A stretch of 52,177 nucleotides of DNA, taken from contig JBLINB010000007.1 in assembly GCA_047638975.1 (NCBI GenBank), positions 1-52,177 on the forward strand, read 5' to 3'. Below are positions 27,505 through 35,825 of the stretch, one piece after another. The position numbers and the translations under genes are program-made. How positions within the stretch are numbered: position 1 is the first letter of the stretch; each line of letters opens with the position of its first letter. Below the pieces are notes generated by a model, which searched no databases, was not told the DNA's origin, and saw only the letters and a list, made by a program, of their open reading frames with translations. Origin of the DNA: JAPKEZ01 sp047638975. Its GTDB lineage: Bacteria; Planctomycetota; UBA1135.

Positions 27505-30329
27505 TGAGAATAATTAAATTCTTTTTAGCTGCGGGCGTTGTAAGTTTATTGGCAACAGCGGCCGCTGATGCCCAAGCTTATCACGCTGCAGTCATTCATC
27601 AGCCAGGGGCAGAGCCGGTTGAAGATGCCTACCTGGTTGTTAGTGAAGGTAAGGTCGTTGGCGTATTTAGCAGCGACGAACTTCCGGCTTTGATGCCGGT
27701 GGTTGAGTTAGGCGATGCACAAATCATGCCGGGTCTAGTTGCGGCTGATGCCACAATTACGGGTGCGCAAAACAACTCCGATTTGTCTTTAGCAGCACAC
27801 CATTTTGCTTTTGACAATTACGATCCATGGCAAGATTACTCAAAAGTTCTTGAGCATGGTATTACTACCGTTTACTTGTCACCAGATCGTTCACGCTTGA
27901 TTGGCGGACGTGGTGCCGTTGTAAAAACAGCTGGTGAACATCGCGTATTAAACACACGCTCTGACTTGTTGATTAACCTCACAGATAGTGCGCTTAATCC
28001 TCCCGATTATTTCCGTCCGCCTATTCCGCCGACGGCAGAAAATCCGCTGTTACCATCAGAAATGCAAGCTCCGACTTCGCGCCCAGGTGCGATGCGTGCT
28101 TTGCGTTCAGCGATTGCCGGCGAGGCAGATACTAGTGGCTTAGCGAATCAGCGTGGCCTACAAAATTGGCGCAGTAGTAATCAGCCCTTGCGCATCATGA
28201 CCGATAATGCGGATCAAGCGCGCGCGGCTTTAGAAATTGCTAGCGAGTGGGGCAGTGCAGTAGTACTGCAAGGCTTGGCGTCCGCGTCTTTAGAGAACTA
28301 TCAAGCGTTAACCACGGCACCGCAAATTGCGGTTCTAGAAATGCCGATGTACGCCAGCCTAAATGGCAGTGCTTCACGTCTTGACGACGGTTTGGTGCAA
28401 GCAGTTGCGGCAAATTCATTAATCGCATTAAAAGCAGGGCGCAATGCCTCGTGGGTATTATTGTTTGAAGCTGCAGCTATGGCAAATGGCATGGGTCTAA
28501 GTGATGGCGCATCTCTCGAAGCGATTACCTCGATTCCAGCTCGAGTGTTAGGCGTAGAAAAACGTGTTGGCCAGTTGAGCGCCGGTTTCGACGCAGATTT
28601 TTTAGTGCTAGATGGCGCTCCTTTAGATCCCGCCAGCTCAGTACGCGAAGTTTACATTGACGGCGCCCGCGTCTGGAATCGCCAAAATGTTAAATCACTC
28701 GAAACAGATGCCGTCGTGGTGCGTGCAGGTGTTTTGCATACCGGTAACGGACCAGCAATCACGGGTGGCGTCGAAGTCTTGATGCAAGGCGGTCGGATTA
28801 TCGCTGCCGGGCATTCGGTGCCGCATCCAATGGGTGCACGTATCCTCGAAGCCGGACCTGATGCTCACATTACGCCTGGCTTTATTGATGCTAAAGGCTA
28901 TGTCGGCATGACTAACGGCACGCGCTTGCCGTCCAAATTAAACGTGGCACGCTTAGCCGATTCTTCGTTCTACTCAAAACTCTGGCAGCATGTTGCACGT
29001 CAAGGGGTTACTTCAGTAGTTGTGGGCTCGTCGAATAATGAAAAGTATGGCACGCGCGCAGAAATTATTAAAACTGCGGCGCAGGGCGATTCGCATTCCG
29101 GTTTATCGGGCGATGTAGTGGTGTTCTTCGATGCTAGCATCCGCGATCATGCCGAGCCGTCACCGTTAAGTGGTTCACTCGACAAGGGTAAAAAGTACGC
29201 CGACAAATGGGTTAAGCACAGCGAAGAATACGCTAAATGGCAAACCGATGATAACGGCAAGCAGCAAACTACTCGTGAAGAGAGCGAACGCGCGTTGCGT
29301 ATTCGTTTAGCACAGGGAGCTGAGGCCGAAGAAGAAGTTGTCGAAGAAGCTGCAGAGGCTGAAGGCGACGCCGAAGCTGAAGAAGAAGTCGTAGAGGTTG
29401 AAGCCGCTGTTGATCCAATCAATGGTATGTGGGAAGGCACCATCGAACACGAGATGATCCCTGAGCCCGTTACGATTAATGTTTACTTGCATCACGAAGG
29501 ACGCGATGTGACAGCTGTTCTGAGTTCGCCAGATGACCCAACGGGCGAAACTCTTGAAGTCGATGGTGGTATTTATGTCGATGGCACCATCCACTTCGAA
29601 ATGCCTACTGAAGTAGGACAAGTGATGATCGATGGTATTCTTGATGCCCCAGACTCCATGAGCGTTTCTGTTTCATTGGCAGGCATTGGTGGTGTCGACT
29701 TTGTGATGTCGCGTACCGAAATCGAGCAGACTGGCGATTTTAAGCCAAAGAAGAAAAAGACTAAAGTTGCTGCTGGTCCGGCGGCTCCAGATATCGATCA
29801 CAGTCTCGAAGGCATGCGCGCGTTGTTTGAAAAACGTGGTGTCGCTGTAGTTTCTGTGAACCGCATCGACGAAGCGACAGCTGCAATTGAAGCGTTTGCA
29901 AAGTATGAAATCCCCATGAACTTAATGGGTATTGCTTACACTAGCGAACTCGGCCAATTAATGCGCAAATACGATGTAGGTCTGTTGGTTTCAGCTAGTA
30001 CTGTCGCACGCCGTGGCTATGCCGACGTGGTGCCTGTTACTCGTATAAACGCCGATGGCATCGCCACAGCGTTCTTCAGTAATTCACAAAGTGGTTCGGC
30101 GACTATTGCTCAAGCCCTAAGTCTTGCGACTAGCTACGGTCTTGGTGCCGAGCAAGCGCTTGCTTCATTGACTTCACAAGCGGCTGATGTCCTTGGCATT
30201 AGTGATAAGGTCGGGCGCATACTTCCTGGTCTTGATGCAGACATTGTGATTTTTAGTGGGGCGCCATTTGATTTGCGTTCGCAAGTACAAACTGTTTTCG
30301 TTAATGGCAATGAGGTGCCGAGTAACTAA
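27504..30329 (+). CDS. Double amidohydrolase-fold exported protein 5 with inserted beta domain
   Basis: 941 residues, GTG start overlapping the stop of gene 4, with a signal peptide (FFLAAGVVSLLATAAADA). Two amidohydrolase halves are fused: residues about 20-400 (PGLVAADATI, no metal His) and about 410-941 (PGFIDAKGYVG, no metal His). Inside the second half a Glu/Lys-rich helix (AEEEVVEEAAEAEG) leads to a beta-rich domain at about 640-750 (GMWEGTIEHEM, then repeated hydrophobic strands) and a KPKKKKTK linker. Each half ends with its own ADxxVxxGAPxD strand. It looks like the fusion of two array members and is a candidate scaffold. Confidence 0.8.
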   Translation: MRIIKFFLAAGVVSLLATAAADAQAYHAAVIHQPGAEPVEDAYLVVSEGKVVGVFSSDELPALMPVVELGDAQIMPGLVAADATITGAQNNSDLSLAAHHFAFDNYDPWQDYSKVLEHGITTVYLSPDRSRLIGGRGAVVKTAGEHRVLNTRSDLLINLTDSALNPPDYFRPPIPPTAENPLLPSEMQAPTSRPGAMRALRSAIAGEADTSGLANQRGLQNWRSSNQPLRIMTDNADQARAALEIASEWGSAVVLQGLASASLENYQALTTAPQIAVLEMPMYASLNGSASRLDDGLVQAVAANSLIALKAGRNASWVLLFEAAAMANGMGLSDGASLEAITSIPARVLGVEKRVGQLSAGFDADFLVLDGAPLDPASSVREVYIDGARVWNRQNVKSLETDAVVVRAGVLHTGNGPAITGGVEVLMQGGRIIAAGHSVPHPMGARILEAGPDAHITPGFIDAKGYVGMTNGTRLPSKLNVARLADSSFYSKLWQHVARQGVTSVVVGSSNNEKYGTRAEIIKTAAQGDSHSGLSGDVVVFFDASIRDHAEPSPLSGSLDKGKKYADKWVKHSEEYAKWQTDDNGKQQTTREESERALRIRLAQGAEAEEEVVEEAAEAEGDAEAEEEVVEVEAAVDPINGMWEGTIEHEMIPEPVTINVYLHHEGRDVTAVLSSPDDPTGETLEVDGGIYVDGTIHFEMPTEVGQVMIDGILDAPDSMSVSVSLAGIGGVDFVMSRTEIEQTGDFKPKKKKTKVAAGPAAPDIDHSLEGMRALFEKRGVAVVSVNRIDEATAAIEAFAKYEIPMNLMGIAYTSELGQLMRKYDVGLLVSASTVARRGYADVVPVTRINADGIATAFFSNSQSGSATIAQALSLATSYGLGAEQALASLTSQAADVLGISDKVGRILPGLDADIVIFSGAPFDLRSQVQTVFVNGNEVPSN

Positions 30330-31519
30330 TGTTTTCTTTACTACTAGCATTTGCCGCTACCCCACAGCAGGCAACCGATACCACTGTTTATTTAGCGGCT
30401 AAGGTTTACACCGCCGACGAGCAGGGCATGATTAATAACGGCGTCGTTGTTACCCAAGGTGGTAAAATCGTTTTCGTTGGTAAATCTTCCGACGTAGAAA
30501 TCGACGAAGACGTAACCGTTATCGACCTCGGTCGTAACTGGCTAGTGCCAGGTTTGGTCGAGCCACATAACCACATCGCTGGTAGCTTGCGCGATCTAAA
30601 CGATACTGTATTTCTGACTAACCCAGAATTACAAACTGCCGAAGTTGTCGTACCCAACAATCCAATGATGAAAGATGCTGTCGCCGGTGGTGTGACCAGT
30701 GCCTTGTTCATCCCAGGTTCGGGTTCAAACATGGGCGGGTTTGGTATGTTGGTGAAAACAGCTGGTGACACTGTCGAAGAAGTTACGGTGCGCTCTCCAG
30801 GTTCACTAAAGGTTGCTCAAGCGGGCAACCCCGAGCGTTATTCTTTTGGCGTGGGTCGCGCATTAATGAATTGGAATACTCGCGACACACTTTCCAAAGG
30901 ATTAGATTGGGCTAAAGATTATGACTCTGGCAATGCCAAATGGAATCCACGTTATGCCGAGTTCCTCGGACTGGGCAACGGTACTGTGCCAGTCAGTGTG
31001 CATACGCAAATTTACCAAGTGGTGCTGATGACTTTAACGATGCAAGTTAAAGACTTGGGTTTGCGTTCTTTCATTGACCACGGCACCTTTGACGGTTATA
31101 AAGCAGGCCCTATTGCTGCAGCCTTGGGCGTGCCGGTAATGAACGGTCCGCGTCAGTTTTGGTTCGATCGTTCTAACGCGCGTATTGTAGGTTGTGCTGC
31201 CGGTTGGGCAGAAACCGAAGGTCTGATTTTGGGCTACAACACCGACTCTCCAGTTGTACCGCAAGAAGAGTTGTCGCTGCAAGCAGCGATGGGTGTGCGT
31301 TATGGCGCAGGCACTAACGAAACCGCACTTAAAGGTATGACGGCATATGCGGCGCAAGCTTTGCTAATGGAAGACGTTGCCGGCCGTCTAATCGAAGGTC
31401 TAGATGCCGACATGGTGTGCTGGACTGGCGACCCACTTGATCCACGCTCTTTCGTTAAGAAAGTATGGATCCGCGGAGAGAAAGTTTATGACACCACTGT
31501 TGATAAGCGCCGTTTTTAA
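30329..31519 (+). CDS. Exported amidohydrolase 6 (metal site intact)
   Basis: 396 residues, ATG overlapping the previous stop by one base, with a signal peptide (FSLLLAFAATPQQ). The metal ligands are all visible: His80 and His82 in VEPHNHIAG, a candidate carbamylated Lys in GSLKVAQAGNPERY, His in VSVHTQIYQ, His in FIDHGTFDGY and Asp in GYNTDSPVVP. This fits an active imidazolonepropionase/prolidase-like hydrolase that cuts a C-N or amide bond outside the cytoplasm. It has no charged insertion. With gene 7 it is one of only two plausible enzymes in the array. The substrate is not predictable from sequence. Confidence 0.88.
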   Translation: MFSLLLAFAATPQQATDTTVYLAAKVYTADEQGMINNGVVVTQGGKIVFVGKSSDVEIDEDVTVIDLGRNWLVPGLVEPHNHIAGSLRDLNDTVFLTNPELQTAEVVVPNNPMMKDAVAGGVTSALFIPGSGSNMGGFGMLVKTAGDTVEEVTVRSPGSLKVAQAGNPERYSFGVGRALMNWNTRDTLSKGLDWAKDYDSGNAKWNPRYAEFLGLGNGTVPVSVHTQIYQVVLMTLTMQVKDLGLRSFIDHGTFDGYKAGPIAAALGVPVMNGPRQFWFDRSNARIVGCAAGWAETEGLILGYNTDSPVVPQEELSLQAAMGVRYGAGTNETALKGMTAYAAQALLMEDVAGRLIEGLDADMVCWTGDPLDPRSFVKKVWIRGEKVYDTTVDKRRF

Positions 31520-31522
31520 TAA

Positions 31523-32698
31523 ATGTTAAGTTTACTCGTTCTTAGTTTAGTTACTCCGCAAATCGCTTTAGATGCGGGGGTCGCTTTAACTATGGACGAG
31601 CGCAAAGTCGTGCATAACGCGCGCATTTTAATTGATGCCAATGGCGACATCCAATCAGTCGGACGTCAGGTAGACATTAAAATCCCAGAGGGTTATCAGT
31701 ACTTAAACTTCCCGAAATCATTTGTGTGGCCTGGCGGTGTTGATTTGCATTCGCATACACAGACTGGCGGGTGGGGTGACATCAATGATATGGTGCATCC
31801 TGATAATCCAGAATTGCGCACACTGGATACTATCCGCGCGAATAATCAGCTATATAAAGTCGGACGTGCTGGTGGTGTGACGATGGTTAATGCCATCCCG
31901 GGTTCAGGTACTAATATTTCTGGCGCCGGAACATTAGTGCAGTTAGTCAATTCAGATAGCGTGGCCGGAGTGGTTTATAAATATCCGGGTTCGGTAAAAG
32001 TGGCGCAAGGCTACAACCCCGAGCGTGGCGATGACCTTGGTGCATCGCGCATGGGCATGTGGTGGATGTTGCGTTGGTACTTAGACCGCGCCGATGAGGT
32101 GGCGCAAGAAGATAGTCTTGACAAGCACCCAGATGTCGCTTCGATTGCTGGTATCTTTCAAAAGAAGCACCCGTTCTTGGTGCACACTGCTGGTGCACGC
32201 GATACTTATGGCACGGTACGCATGTTTCAAATAGAAGCTGGAGTGCCGGTGATTGTCAGTCATGGTTCGTTCAACGGTTTTGTGGTTGGCAAAGAATTGG
32301 CTGCTGTCAATGCGCGCTTGAATATTGGTCCGCGTAATTTCGATTTTAGTGTTAGCCAGAACGCGCAATTCCGCGGCTTGGTTGAAGCTTATGAAAGTAG
32401 TGGCAATACAGATATCTCGGTGCAAACCGATGCCGGAGTTATCCCGCAGGAAGAATTTATTTATCAGGCCACATTGGCCGAGCGCCTAGGGTGCTCAACA
32501 TGGATGGCACTTGAATCAATCAATGTGCGTCCAGCTTCTCAGATTCAAATTGATGATCGACTCGGACGCATTACCGTAGGTTTGCGCGCTGACTTGGTGA
32601 TTAGTTCTGGGCAACCTTTAGACCCTCGTGCTGCAGTCGAAATGGTTTTGATTGCAGGAGAAGTCGTATACGACATTAACGATGGTCAACTCTACTAA
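31523..32698 (+). CDS. Exported amidohydrolase 7 (metal site intact)
   Basis: 391 residues with a signal peptide (MLSLLVLSLVTPQIA), 3 bp after gene 6. His76 and His78 lie in VDLHSHTQTGG; the Lys lies in GSVKVAQGYNPERG. His in FLVHTAGA, His in IVSHGSFNG and Asp in VQTDAGVIPQEE complete the binuclear site. It resembles gene 6 closely (shared NPERG/NPERY, PGSGxN and the PQEE segment), so the pair probably arose by duplication and may act on similar substrates or as a heterodimer. Most flanking array members lack these ligands. This is the best candidate, with gene 6, for the catalytic core. Confidence 0.88.
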   Translation: MLSLLVLSLVTPQIALDAGVALTMDERKVVHNARILIDANGDIQSVGRQVDIKIPEGYQYLNFPKSFVWPGGVDLHSHTQTGGWGDINDMVHPDNPELRTLDTIRANNQLYKVGRAGGVTMVNAIPGSGTNISGAGTLVQLVNSDSVAGVVYKYPGSVKVAQGYNPERGDDLGASRMGMWWMLRWYLDRADEVAQEDSLDKHPDVASIAGIFQKKHPFLVHTAGARDTYGTVRMFQIEAGVPVIVSHGSFNGFVVGKELAAVNARLNIGPRNFDFSVSQNAQFRGLVEAYESSGNTDISVQTDAGVIPQEEFIYQATLAERLGCSTWMALESINVRPASQIQIDDRLGRITVGLRADLVISSGQPLDPRAAVEMVLIAGEVVYDINDGQLY

Positions 32699-32707
32699 TC
32701 TGCATAG

Positions 32708-34030
32708 ATGATACTTACTTCACTTTTCTTAACGCTTACCACATCAATCGCCTGGCAGCAGCCTGACGAACGCGAATCAGTAGGACGTGTAGCAGCTTAC
32801 CGTCTTGACCGCATTGAAACACTTGCTGGCGAAGCATTGACTAACGCTACTGTTCTAGTACGCGACGGCGTAATCGAGCGCATCGGTAAAGCAGTGATCA
32901 TACCCGAGCATGCGACGGTATATGACTTCCGCGGTAGTGGCGCAGTAATGACGCCACCCCTGGTCTTGTCACACGCTAACTTTTTACAAAGTGATAGTCG
33001 TGGTGGCGGTAATAATTCGCGCTTCAAGGCTGTAGATTCGCTATGGCTAAATGAGTCGTGGGCCGAAGACCTATGGCAGTATGGCGTTGGCATGGTCGGA
33101 GTCGACCCTCCAGGTAGTGGTGCGCCAGGGCGCACTTCGGCATTAAAAGTAGAGTCCTCTTCGAAACGTCCACAGGCGTTGATTGATGATTTGCACCTTA
33201 AGCTAGAAATGGCAGCCAACGCTTCCGCCAAAAAAATAATTCGCGGTGGTTTTAAAGCTGCTGAAGCTGCGATCGAAAACGAAATCCAAGCTGAAAAAGA
33301 TTGGAAGAAAGCGCGTAAAGAATGGAGCGATAAGCAAGAGGCTAAGAAGAAGGAAGCCGAGAAAGCTAAAGCTGACGGCGTAAAAGTTAAAGAAGACAAG
33401 AGCGAAGAAGAAGCTCCTTCGGAAACATTCGAGGCACCCAAGATAAAAGAGAATGAACAGGCTTTTGTTGATTGGGTACGTAAAGAGCGGGTTGCGCAAG
33501 TGCATATGCGTTCGGCCGCCGATTGGCTGCATTGGCAGCAGTTGATGGATGAGCGCGAAGAGACTTACGAAGTAGTCTTCCAAATCGGCAACTCAACTAA
33601 TTTACACGAAGTTGTTGACAGCATCGCTAAGTCAAAAGTACGTGTAGACGTTCAAGCGAGTCTCAGCTTTTTGCCTTATACGCGTAATCGTATTAACCTC
33701 GCTTCTGAATTAGTCGCAGCAGGTTGTGAAAAGTTAGTACTGTCGCCTTCCGTAAGCAATATGGCCGGAGTGAAAAACTTTCGCCTAAGCATTTCCCGTT
33801 TACTGGCCACAGGTCTTGACGAGTCGGTCGCTTTACGCGCCATAACTCTCGAGCCTTCAACAGCGCTCGGACAAGAAGAAGTCATGGGTACGCTGACCGT
33901 CGGCATGCCGGCATCATTTGTAATCTGGAGCGGTGATGTTTTTGATCCCTTCAGCGAAGTTACTAGCTTGGTGCTAGATGGCGATGAAAAATTTAACCGC
34001 GAGCAATTCGAATTAGAGCAACAACGATGA
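32708..34030 (+). CDS. Amidohydrolase-fold exported protein 8 (degenerate metal site)
   Basis: 440 residues with a signal peptide (ILTSLFLTLTTSIAWQQ). The metal position reads PPLVLSHANF, so one His remains. PPGSGAPGRTSALKV is the second-strand region. At about 165-250 there is a long charged helix (EIQAEKDWKKARKEW, then EAKKKEAEKAKADG) like that of gene 1. The third-strand segment is VAQVHMRSAADWLHW, which keeps a His. The barrel end (SVALRAITLEPSTALG and ASFVIWSGDVFDP) is intact. The last 4 bp overlap gene 9. It is probably a pseudoenzyme that binds partners through its helical insertion. Confidence 0.78.
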   Translation: MILTSLFLTLTTSIAWQQPDERESVGRVAAYRLDRIETLAGEALTNATVLVRDGVIERIGKAVIIPEHATVYDFRGSGAVMTPPLVLSHANFLQSDSRGGGNNSRFKAVDSLWLNESWAEDLWQYGVGMVGVDPPGSGAPGRTSALKVESSSKRPQALIDDLHLKLEMAANASAKKIIRGGFKAAEAAIENEIQAEKDWKKARKEWSDKQEAKKKEAEKAKADGVKVKEDKSEEEAPSETFEAPKIKENEQAFVDWVRKERVAQVHMRSAADWLHWQQLMDEREETYEVVFQIGNSTNLHEVVDSIAKSKVRVDVQASLSFLPYTRNRINLASELVAAGCEKLVLSPSVSNMAGVKNFRLSISRLLATGLDESVALRAITLEPSTALGQEEVMGTLTVGMPASFVIWSGDVFDPFSEVTSLVLDGDEKFNREQFELEQQR

Positions 34031-35331
34031 AAATTATCTCTCAATTAATCCTGGCCCTGTTAGTTAGTGCCAGTGCTGCAGCCCAAGAAGATGGCAGCAG
34101 CTATCTCGCGATCGTTGGTGGCGATATCCATACTGTTACTGACGGCGTGATAAAGAATGGTGTGGTGTTATGTAAAGACTCGCGCATTCTCAAAGTAGGT
34201 AAGCGTGTACGCATACCTGAAGGTGCCGAAATTCTTAACGCACAAGGCATGCAAGTCTATCCAGGCTTAATTGCAGCAGACGCTTCCGGCTTGGTTAATG
34301 GCCGCGGGATTGATGTCGCTGATGCCTATGATCCTTATAAATTGCAGCTAGAGTTAGCACTAGCCGGTGGTATTACCGTTTTCCAAAATGGCGGTATGGT
34401 CACTAAGCTAAAGCACGGCACTATAGATAATGTGCTAGTCGGCCCGACGAATTGGGTAAACCTTAATTACTCATCCACTTCATCAGCCGGACGTCGTCGT
34501 GTTCGTGCCGAGTTCTCGAAGGTACGCGATTTTATGCGCTTGCATCGTGGCTGGAAGTTGAGCGACTCCATGGGTGAAGATGCTGGCGACGAGCCACAGG
34601 CTAAAGGTCTTAAAGCCGAATACTTGGCGCTACTTAATGGCGAAGCCACAGCGCGCATTTCTGCAAATAGCCTCAAGGATTTACTTGCGACTTGTGAATT
34701 GCTCGAAGAATACCCAATGCAGTCGGTCATCTTTGGTGGGCAAGAGGCATGGGCCTGTGCCGGACGCCTTGGCCGCGTAAACGCGCGTTTAGTTATTGTG
34801 CCACGTAATAAAAAATGGGCTAGTGAAGATCTAAACCGCCCAAGTGGTTGGAGCATTGAAAATGGCAAAATGCTATGGGAACATGGTGTAAAATTTGCGA
34901 TTCTTCCAGGTGAGAATTCTGTGTCATTAATGGGGCTTGCAGGCCGCGACTTGATGACTTTGCCGATGGAAGCTGCCTTTGCTATTCGTGGTGGATTACC
35001 ACAGCAGGCGGCACTGCGTTCAATTACGATTGACGCTGCAGAAATCCTGGGTGTTGATCACCGCATGGGTTCGATAGAGGTCGGTAAAGACGCCAATATG
35101 ATTATATGTGATGGCGACCTTTTCCATTACCGCACCTTCGTGCAGTGGTCAGTAGTCGACGGAAAGTTAATGTATGACAAGCAACAAGAGTCGTATTTTG
35201 CACACATCCGTCCACGTGCCGAAGAAGTGATTGACGAAACTGAAGAAGTGATTGACGAAACCGAAGAAGTGATTGACGAAACCGAAGAAGTGACTAATAT
35301 CGATGCTCCTGAAGTAGTCGATAATCCCTAG
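34027..35331 (+). CDS. Amidohydrolase-fold exported protein 9 with EEVIDET repeat tail
   Basis: 434 residues, ATG overlapping the previous stop by 4 bp, with a signal peptide (QLILALLVSASAAAQ). The metal site is PGLIAADASGL, without His. The barrel carries a shorter basic/aromatic insertion (VRAEFSKVRDFMRLHRGW). VALRSITIDAAEI-like and VGKDANMIICDGD strands close the fold. The tail consists of three and a half copies of EEVIDET (DNA repeat of 21 bp), very acidic, which could bind Ca2+ or a basic partner. It ends the amidohydrolase run, and the peroxiredoxin starts 8 bp later. Confidence 0.8.
   Translation: MKIISQLILALLVSASAAAQEDGSSYLAIVGGDIHTVTDGVIKNGVVLCKDSRILKVGKRVRIPEGAEILNAQGMQVYPGLIAADASGLVNGRGIDVADAYDPYKLQLELALAGGITVFQNGGMVTKLKHGTIDNVLVGPTNWVNLNYSSTSSAGRRRVRAEFSKVRDFMRLHRGWKLSDSMGEDAGDEPQAKGLKAEYLALLNGEATARISANSLKDLLATCELLEEYPMQSVIFGGQEAWACAGRLGRVNARLVIVPRNKKWASEDLNRPSGWSIENGKMLWEHGVKFAILPGENSVSLMGLAGRDLMTLPMEAAFAIRGGLPQQAALRSITIDAAEILGVDHRMGSIEVGKDANMIICDGDLFHYRTFVQWSVVDGKLMYDKQQESYFAHIRPRAEEVIDETEEVIDETEEVIDETEEVTNIDAPEVVDNP
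35221..35292 (+). repeat. 21-bp tandem repeat inside amidohydrolase-like gene 9
   Basis: The unit GAAGAAGTGATTGACGAAAC plus one variable base is repeated at 35221, 35242 and 35263, with a partial fourth copy to 35292. It encodes EEVIDET. The copies differ by one synonymous base, which points to recent expansion. Confidence 0.9.
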
Positions 35332-35339
35332 TCACCTAA

Positions 35340-35825
35340 TTGGTAAACCCTAAACTTGTAGTAGGTAAGCGCGCCCCAGCGTTTACTTTAAAAGACGATC
35401 AAGGTCAACGTTTTCGTTTGACCGAGCATCGTGGGCGTTGGATTATCGTTTTTTTCTGCCCGGTGCATACGTCGAACTCGTGTCTTGATGAGGTGGTTGA
35501 TTTCAACAAGTACTTGCCAGCTTTCAAAGAGGCCGGCGCATTCTTAGTTGGTATTAGTAACGCACAGACAGCACAGTTAGAAGAAATTCGTCAGCAAGCT
35601 GGTTTACCATTCCCGTTGTTAAGCGATAAATCCTCTGCACTTGCTACCAAGTATGGCGCCTTCCGCGAAGTAAAGCGTAATGGTTCGTGCTATCAAACGA
35701 GTGTTCGCGCTACCTTTGTTATCGACCCATCGGGTAAGATAGTCGCAATGTGGGATAATTGCCGCATTAAAGGACACGTCGCAAGAGTGCATCAAGCATT
35801 TCTAAAAGTCATCGAGCACGAATAG
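35340..35825 (+). CDS. Thioredoxin-fold peroxiredoxin (Bcp-like)
   Basis: 161 residues, TTG start, no signal peptide. It follows the AhpC/TSA fold: APAFTLKDDQG, then FFCPVHTSNSCLDEV, where Cys of NSC is the peroxidatic residue, followed by PFPLLSDKSSALATKYGAF and TFVIDPSGKI. The usual PxxxTPGCT motif is altered to PVHTSNSC, so Ser takes the place of the active-site Thr. Another Cys in GSCYQTS is a candidate resolving partner. It would reduce hydroperoxides in the cytosol. It lies 8 bp after the last amidohydrolase and abuts the TrpD2-like gene with no gap. Confidence 0.85.
   Translation: MVNPKLVVGKRAPAFTLKDDQGQRFRLTEHRGRWIIVFFCPVHTSNSCLDEVVDFNKYLPAFKEAGAFLVGISNAQTAQLEEIRQQAGLPFPLLSDKSSALATKYGAFREVKRNGSCYQTSVRATFVIDPSGKIVAMWDNCRIKGHVARVHQAFLKVIEHE

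Noticed and set aside
35221..35292. CRISPR-like array
   Set aside because: The repeats are contiguous, in frame and coding, without spacers; no cas genes exist in the window.
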